This document shows positions 51,048-55,509 of a stretch of DNA of 55,509 nt, one piece after another; the stretch's first letter is position 1; every line of letters begins with the position of its first letter. The position numbers were made by a program, and so were the translations under genes. The notes beneath the pieces were generated by a model. The model worked only from the letters and a program-made list of their open reading frames with translations. It ran no database searches and had not been told where the DNA came from. Origin of the DNA: Bacillota bacterium (lineage in GTDB: Bacteria; Bacillota; GCA-003054495; Carboxydocellales; JAJZSN01); the NCBI GenBank assembly GCA_021849745.1, contig JAJZSN010000004.1, forward strand, positions 1 through 55,509. The letters are read 5' to 3'.

Positions 51048-52024
51048 TGAATAGAAAAAACTTGCTTGCCATGAGTGTACTCTTTTTAATTTCATTAGTT
51101 TTACCGTGGGTGATTGCTGTTTATCCCTTGGGTATAGTTATTGAAATCCTTATTTACGGAATTTTCGCCAGTAGTTTGAATTTATTACTTGGTTATAGTG
51201 GCCTGGTATCCTTTGGACATGCGGCATTTTTCGGCATAGGCGCTTATACAGCTAGTATTTTCGCTCAGAATGTTTCGGCCAATATATTTTTTACTTTGCC
51301 TGCCGCAGTTATTGTTTCTTTGTTGGCGGCCTTGATTATCGGGTTTTTTTGCACCAGAGTTTCAGGTTTTTATTTCCTAATGTTAACCTTAGCGTTTGCA
51401 CAAATGATCTATGCGATTGCTCATCAATGGGAAAGTTTAACCGGTGGCTCTAATGGACTGTCGGGAATTCCGGTTCCCCAACTTTGGAGCGGCTTTAGTT
51501 TTGAAGATCAAAAACTACTGTATTATCTTATTTTAATAGTATTTTTATTAGTGATTTTTGGCATCCGTCGTTTTATTGCATCACCTGTTGGTCAGACCTT
51601 AATAGGCATAAGGGAGAATGAAGGACGATTGAAGGCAATTGGTTATAATATAAGGAACTACAAGCTATTGGCCTTTGTCATTGCCGGTGGACTAGGCGGA
51701 GTTGCCGGGGCGCTTTATAGTTATTTTAACGGCTTTGTGTCCCCACACGAAGTCTACTGGACTGTGTCCGGGCATGCCATAATCATGGTTATAATCGGCG
51801 GAGCGGGGACCCTTATCGGACCGACACTCGGAGCCGGATTCCTAATCATCTTGCAAAGTGTTGTCAGCTCTTATACTGATCGTTGGTATAGTATAGTCGG
51901 TCTTACCTTTATAGCTTTTGTATTGTTTGCACCTAAAGGAATCATGGGGTTAATATCCTTGTTAAAGTTACCTGGTAAAAAGGAAGTTACTCAAAATTTC
52001 AATGTGGAAGGTGAAAAAGCATGA
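51047..52024 (+). CDS. ABC transporter permease (LivM type)
   Basis: 325-residue permease with LLLGYSGLVSFGHAAFFGIGAYTAS near residues 44-68 and GIRENEGRLKAIGYNIRNYK near 187, both typical of LivM. It overlaps the previous gene by one base and the next by four (ATGA), so translation is coupled along the operon. Confidence 0.9.
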   Translation: MNRKNLLAMSVLFLISLVLPWVIAVYPLGIVIEILIYGIFASSLNLLLGYSGLVSFGHAAFFGIGAYTASIFAQNVSANIFFTLPAAVIVSLLAALIIGFFCTRVSGFYFLMLTLAFAQMIYAIAHQWESLTGGSNGLSGIPVPQLWSGFSFEDQKLLYYLILIVFLLVIFGIRRFIASPVGQTLIGIRENEGRLKAIGYNIRNYKLLAFVIAGGLGGVAGALYSYFNGFVSPHEVYWTVSGHAIIMVIIGGAGTLIGPTLGAGFLIILQSVVSSYTDRWYSIVGLTFIAFVLFAPKGIMGLISLLKLPGKKEVTQNFNVEGEKA

Positions 52025-52809
52025 TTGAAAACGGTACAAAAAATAAAAAAGCACTACATATTGAGGACTTAAGTAAAAACTTTGGCGGATTGAACATATT
52101 AGACCAGCTGTCTATGAGCGTTACACCCGGAGAAAGGCGAGCTATTATTGGTCCTAACGGCGCTGGCAAGACCACCCTTTTTAATGTCATCTCAGGTGAG
52201 CTAAAAGCATGTAAGGGAAGTATCTCACTATTCGGTGAAGAAGTAATCGATATGCCCAATCATCAAAGAGCACGTCGTGGTCTGGCCAGGTCTTACCAAA
52301 AAAACAACTTATTTCTTAATCTTTCGGTATTGGATAATTTAGCATTGGTTTTACAGAGAAAACACAATCACGAAGGGAATTGGTTTAAACATCGTAGCCC
52401 GAAAGCTTTTCCCCTTCTTTATAAAGAGGCAGAGTCGTTTTTAGAGTCTTGGAACTTAGCCAAAAAGAGCCACGTTAAAGTTGCCGAACTGTCCTATGGT
52501 GAACAGCGTGAAATAGAAATACTGTTAGGTGTGGCCGCAGATCCCAAAATTTTATTATTGGATGAGCCTACGGCCGGCATGTCAGTGGCAGAAACACAGC
52601 ACATGCTGAGATTTTTAGAAAACTTTCCGGTCGATATGACAATGTTAATCATTGAACACGATATGGAGATAGTTTTTGGTTTGGCTGATCGTATCACGGT
52701 GCTTTACTATGGTAAGGTGTTGGCCGAGGGTACACCCGAAGAAATTCGTGCTGATTCACGTGTGCGGGAGGTGTATTTGGGAAGCGAGGTGAGCGAGAAA
52801 TATGCTTGA
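52021..52809 (+). CDS. ABC transporter ATP-binding protein (LivG type)
   Basis: 262-residue ATPase: Walker A GPNGAGKTT at about 42-50, signature LSYGEQREIEI near 157, Walker B LLLDEP near 177, and a C-terminal LivG extension with HDMEIVFGLADRI. The usual LSGGQ is LSYGEQ, as in LivG proteins. It overlaps the next gene by eight bases. Confidence 0.91.
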   Translation: MIENGTKNKKALHIEDLSKNFGGLNILDQLSMSVTPGERRAIIGPNGAGKTTLFNVISGELKACKGSISLFGEEVIDMPNHQRARRGLARSYQKNNLFLNLSVLDNLALVLQRKHNHEGNWFKHRSPKAFPLLYKEAESFLESWNLAKKSHVKVAELSYGEQREIEILLGVAADPKILLLDEPTAGMSVAETQHMLRFLENFPVDMTMLIIEHDMEIVFGLADRITVLYYGKVLAEGTPEEIRADSRVREVYLGSEVSEKYA

Positions 52810-53503
52810 AATCTGCGATATTCACACCTATTATGGGAAAAGTCATATCTTACACGGGGTAAATCTCAGTATACGTGAAGGCACTTTAGGTGCTTTGTTA
52901 GGGCGTAATGGTATGGGCAAAACCACGACCATTCGCTCCATAATCGGTTTTAACCCACCGCGTACCGGTAAGATTTTATTTCGTGGTCAAGAGATTCAGG
53001 GAATGGCATCTTACCGAATTTCGCAGCTAGGATTAGGTCTTGTTCCACAAGGCAGAGGAATTTTTCCTAATCTAACAGTTTTAGAGAATTTATTAATTGC
53101 AGCCCGGCCGGGTAACGGCATGGGTTGGAACTTGACCCGGGTATACGAGCTTTTCCCAAGATTACAGGAAAGAGCTAATCATTCAGCGGGAAAGCTGAGT
53201 GGAGGCGAAGCTCAAATGCTGTCTATTTGTAGAGCACTTATGTTAAATCCCGATATGATTTTATTAGATGAGCCTTCCGAGGGTTTAGCCCCCCTGGTTG
53301 TTAATGAGGTAGCTGAAAAACTAGTTGAACTCAAGAAAATGGGGGTTTCCATCCTTTTAGTAGAACAAAACATCAATATGGCTCTAAAAATTGCTGACAG
53401 TGTATTTGTTTTAAACAAAGGGCAAGTGGTATTTTCCGGTACGCCAAAGGAATTGGTCGATAATACGGAGGTTCAGTCTCAATATTTGGGAGTTGGGCAT
53501 TAA
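52802..53503 (+). CDS. ABC transporter ATP-binding protein (LivF type)
   Basis: 233-residue ATPase: Walker A GRNGMGKTT at about 36-44, LVPQGRGIFPNLTVLENL near 79, signature LSGGEAQML near 132 and Walker B LLDEPSEGL near 155. These are LivF features. Last gene of the importer. Its frame stays open for about 40 codons beyond the stop, which may be chance or a relic. Confidence 0.91.
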   Translation: MLEICDIHTYYGKSHILHGVNLSIREGTLGALLGRNGMGKTTTIRSIIGFNPPRTGKILFRGQEIQGMASYRISQLGLGLVPQGRGIFPNLTVLENLLIAARPGNGMGWNLTRVYELFPRLQERANHSAGKLSGGEAQMLSICRALMLNPDMILLDEPSEGLAPLVVNEVAEKLVELKKMGVSILLVEQNINMALKIADSVFVLNKGQVVFSGTPKELVDNTEVQSQYLGVGH

Positions 53504-53624
53504 GGTAGAGGCGATCTGCAATGGTTGGAACTGGCAGAGAAAGTCGACCAGTTCGCTGGTCATGGGAATGTGAATATTCATGATATCCGTCCATGGTTTT
53601 CAAAAAATAACTTGCAAAATTAAC
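53504..53624 (+). other. Open stretch after livF, possible relic
   Basis: In the livF frame, after the TAA, sense codons continue (GDLQWLELAEKVDQFAGHGN, then VNIHDIRPWFSKN) to TAA near 53623. There is no start codon with ribosome site. It looks protein-like but I cannot assign it. Confidence 0.3.
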
Positions 53625-53663
53625 AAGCTGGCACTGTTTTCCATATGGTGCCAGCTTATTTTT
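53625..53663 (+). terminator. Rho-independent terminator of ABC operon
   Basis: AAGCTGGCAC / GTGCCAGCTT stem with ATTTTTA tail. Confidence 0.88.
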
Positions 53664-54001
53664 ACCCTCAAATAGTGGCGAGCAATATTGTTTGCTTCCA
53701 AGTTGTTAAAACTCTATCCATCTATAATTATGCGAATGGCGAACGGTTCAATTGACGTTTTGAACGGTCGAATCTGAAGTTAAACGATACAAAAAGCTGC
53801 GAGACATGATAGCATGGCCATTTTTCTATTATTAAGACCGAATATCAATTCAATTAACCATTGAGACGAAAAATTTGGTCATTGGAGAAAAAGATAGTAA
53901 GAAGACATTCATTATCATGTAAAATCTAATTAAGATGAGTCTGCCTTGACTTCAAGTATTAAATCCCTTAAATGCTGTAACTATTAAGGAGCGAGATGTA
54001 G
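53664..54001 (+). promoter_or_regulatory. Promoter region with phased repeats before thioesterase gene
   Basis: Holds GAACGGT twice, 21 bp apart (53741 and 53762). About 90 bp on, TTAACCATT (53854) and TTGGTCATT (53875) lie 21 bp apart, with a weaker AAGACCGAA 20 bp before them. TAAAAT near 53920 may be the -10 box. GAACGGT is the inverse of the ACCGTTC half-site, so both orientations occur. Confidence 0.55.
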
Positions 54002-54460
54002 ATGGATAAAGGTATGAGTATGTCCGAGAAAGAGTTCGAAGAATTTCTACAAAAGCAAATTCCAATTACTAATGATATAATTTTAAGAGTTGAAAAATTT
54101 ACCCCTTCAAAAGTCCGGTTAGGAGTTGAACTGAAAACAAATGTAAACAACAGGCTGCTGGCATTTGGAGGGAGTATCAATACCGTTATGTCAGTATGTG
54201 GTTGGGCCTTAGTATTTAGTAACATAATCAGCCATGATGCAGATGCACATATCGTAATACAAAAAAGTTCTATTGAATATTTTCAACCAATAGATTCAGA
54301 TTTTGTTGTGGAATGTGAATTGATAAATAACGAAAAGCGCGAACGGTTTTTCAAGACATATAAACAATTAGGAAAAGCACGGTTGGAACTCCAAGTCGTA
54401 ATCAAAGATCATCAAGAAGTAATGGTTAGGTTTCGCGGGTTATATGTTGTATTTAAATAG
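54002..54460 (+). CDS. Hotdog-fold thioesterase (YiiD C-terminal type)
   Basis: 152-residue protein resembling the putative thioesterase domain of YiiD: NRLLAFGGSINTVMSVCGWA near 49-68 is the family's N-x-x-GTAFGGS..GW motif. FQPIDSDFVVECE (about 98-110) is a typical hotdog strand. It likely hydrolyses a CoA thioester, possibly to release CoA from dead-end aromatic esters. ATG 54002 follows AAGGAGC with a long spacer; ATG 54017 is an alternative. The promoter has the island-wide repeat. Confidence 0.7.
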   Translation: MDKGMSMSEKEFEEFLQKQIPITNDIILRVEKFTPSKVRLGVELKTNVNNRLLAFGGSINTVMSVCGWALVFSNIISHDADAHIVIQKSSIEYFQPIDSDFVVECELINNEKRERFFKTYKQLGKARLELQVVIKDHQEVMVRFRGLYVVFK

Positions 54461-54475
54461 CGAGGGCAAACGATA

Positions 54476-55252
54476 ATGAAGTATACGAAACGAATGAAGT
54501 ATTTGAAGATGGAAACATGGAGTAGTCCAGAGGCTAGTAATTTTGTCCAAAGGGGTAATCGTCCGGTCATCATCCCGGTTGGTTCTTTCGAACAGCATGG
54601 TCCTCATGCCCCATTAGGGACAGATACCTTTATCTGCTTGGAAGTATGCCATCGCATTGCAATGAGGATTGGTGCGGTGCTCTTACCTCCTGTTTGGTTT
54701 GGTGTATCGGATGAACATATGGATTATACCGGAACTATAACCCTTTCGCCAAATACTCTATGTAATTTACTGGTTGAAATAGTATTATCTCTTAACACCG
54801 GCGGTTTTAAAGATATTGTCATTCTCAACGGCCATAGCGGTAACTTGGGTGCCTTGAAAATGTTCAAAGAACAAGTAAATGATAAGGTCAGAAAAGAGAC
54901 TAATCTTTTGGTTCTATCTTATTGGGATAAACTTCCTGATAAGGAGAGTAAGCAATTGAGCAGTTTGGAGTGGGGGTTACACGCCAATGAGTTTGAAACC
55001 TCAATAATTTCTTCTATCTATCCTTATATGGTAAAAAAAATGAAGGGTATTAGTCACTTTCCTGAACTTTCTCCCACTCAAAAAAGCGGATTTAATAACA
55101 CTTCGTTCAAAGATTTAATGAAAGGCTCCAATGGTGTCTGGGGCGACCCTACCCAAGCCTCAATTAAAAAGGGCAAGTCTCTTATGTCCTTGATAGAATT
55201 AACCCTAACTAATTATTTGCTGGAATACTTTAGTCCCATGGATAATTATTAG
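54476..55252 (+). CDS. Creatininase-family amidohydrolase
   Basis: 258-residue creatininase-fold metalloenzyme. Metal-site motifs: SFEQHGPHAPLGTDTF (about 37-52, with the Glu, His and Asp ligands), LNGHSGNLGA near 119 and HANEFETS near 167. Members hydrolyse creatinine, formamides or amide bonds in cofactor biosynthesis. Here it is co-transcribed with a thioesterase 16 nt upstream; a role on an amide-bearing aromatic compound is only a guess. The ATG 54476 has no strong ribosome site, consistent with coupling to the upstream gene. Confidence 0.82.
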   Translation: MKYTKRMKYLKMETWSSPEASNFVQRGNRPVIIPVGSFEQHGPHAPLGTDTFICLEVCHRIAMRIGAVLLPPVWFGVSDEHMDYTGTITLSPNTLCNLLVEIVLSLNTGGFKDIVILNGHSGNLGALKMFKEQVNDKVRKETNLLVLSYWDKLPDKESKQLSSLEWGLHANEFETSIISSIYPYMVKKMKGISHFPELSPTQKSGFNNTSFKDLMKGSNGVWGDPTQASIKKGKSLMSLIELTLTNYLLEYFSPMDNY

Positions 55253-55298
55253 ATCAACTACGGGATATCAATTGTATCAAGCTAATAAATGTATACTT

Positions 55299-55330
55299 AA
55301 CGCTTCAACGTAATGTTGAGGCGTTTCCCT
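55299..55330 (+). terminator. Rho-independent terminator-like hairpin
   Basis: AACGCTTCAAC / GTTGAGGCGTT stem (one G-T pair), loop GTAAT, followed by TTTCCCTTTCG. Confidence 0.65.
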
Positions 55331-55357
55331 TTCGTTTATGTTAAAATATAGATATAG

Positions 55358-55474
55358 CTTCCCTGGGGCGCTGATAATTACGGTAGGACATTAATACAGT
55401 ATCATATCGCCTCTTACCTCGGAATAACGCCGGTAGCATTAAGCAGAATACGGGCCAAATTAATAGATAATTAA
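55358..55474 (+). pseudogene. Crp/Fnr-family regulator 3' fragment
   Basis: An open stretch ending in TAA reads QYHIASYLGITPVALSRIRA followed by KLIDN, the helix-turn-helix end of a Crp/Fnr regulator. Upstream the frame is closed by TAG (55355) and no effector domain is present. It is a truncated relic. The last 35 bases of the window hold nothing recognised. Confidence 0.65.
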
Positions 55475-55509
55475 CCTAGGTTAATGAAATTAACTGCACC
55501 TGAAGTTAT

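Noticed and set aside
1..55509. CRISPR arrays, tRNA or rRNA genes, prophage or complete insertion sequences
   Set aside because: No regular spacer-repeat array, no cloverleaf or rRNA signature and no transposase or phage gene was recognised on either strand.

Overview
The window looks like a chromosomal catabolic island from a strictly anaerobic, low-to-mid GC Firmicute. Gene content suggests the Peptococcaceae / Desulfotomaculum-Sporotomaculum-Pelotomaculum kind of benzoate degrader. The reasons are strong AAGGAGG ribosome sites throughout, a class II (tungsten, ATP-independent) benzoyl-CoA reductase, selenoproteins, Etf coupled to an HdrD-like membrane Fe-S protein, a FadR-type TetR regulator of the Bacillus kind, and no oxygenase. 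The assignment is inferred from content, not from a marker gene. The first 8 bases match the end of an Illumina adapter, so the left edge is a contig end and the first gene is cut by the assembly.

Layout. 1-1.1 kb (minus): FAD and [2Fe-2S] subunits of a molybdenum hydroxylase. 1.6-5.5 kb: IclR regulator, benzoate-type CoA ligase, aromatic acid/H+ symporter. 5.6-10 kb: second IclR (minus), PaaK-type aryl-CoA ligase, second MFS transporter. 10.4-13.4 kb: SDR dehydrogenase, thiolase, BamA-like ring hydrolase. 13.5-22 kb: bamB-bamC-bamD-fdhD-bamE-bamF; bamE and bamF each carry one in-frame UGA read as selenocysteine. 22-28.7 kb: an IpdAB-like CoA-transferase-fold pair, second benzoate-type ligase, Had-type dehydrogenase, crotonase, glutaryl-CoA-dehydrogenase-like acyl-CoA dehydrogenase. 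28.8 kb: FadR-like TetR. 29.5-32.2 kb (minus): a second AOR-family oxidoreductase with its ferredoxin and a MoaD protein. 32.7-39.4 kb: etfB, etfA, membrane Etf/HdrD-like oxidoreductase, thiolase, 3-hydroxybutyryl-CoA dehydrogenase, crotonase. 39.6-46.3 kb: EamA transporter, second Had-type dehydrogenase, sigma-54 activator, DhbE/salicylate-type ligase. 46.7-53.5 kb: third benzoate-type ligase and a Liv-type ABC importer. 54-55.3 kb: hotdog thioesterase and creatininase-family hydrolase, then a Crp remnant.

How it works together (inference from families and order): aromatic acids enter by MFS or ABC uptake and are activated by one of five CoA ligases. BamB-F reduces benzoyl-CoA to the dienoyl-CoA. 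A crotonase, a Had dehydrogenase and BamA open the ring to 3-hydroxypimelyl-CoA. The SDR and thiolase next to bamA give glutaryl-CoA plus acetyl-CoA. The acyl-CoA dehydrogenase gives crotonyl-CoA, passing electrons to EtfAB and the membrane Fe-S protein. Crt, Hbd and Thl finish to acetyl-CoA. No BamG, H or I homologue is visible.

Regulation is the most novel part. Two near-duplicate sigma-54 promoters with paired enhancer palindromes flank the activator gene. At least seven promoters share a 21-bp-phased TTGACCATT-like direct repeat. FadR-like operators sit at the SDR/thiolase/bamA and etf promoters. Scars include a bamC fragment joined to a ligase gene, a 240-bp duplication flanking another ligase, and amidohydrolase and Crp fragments, which point to repeated rearrangement of the island.
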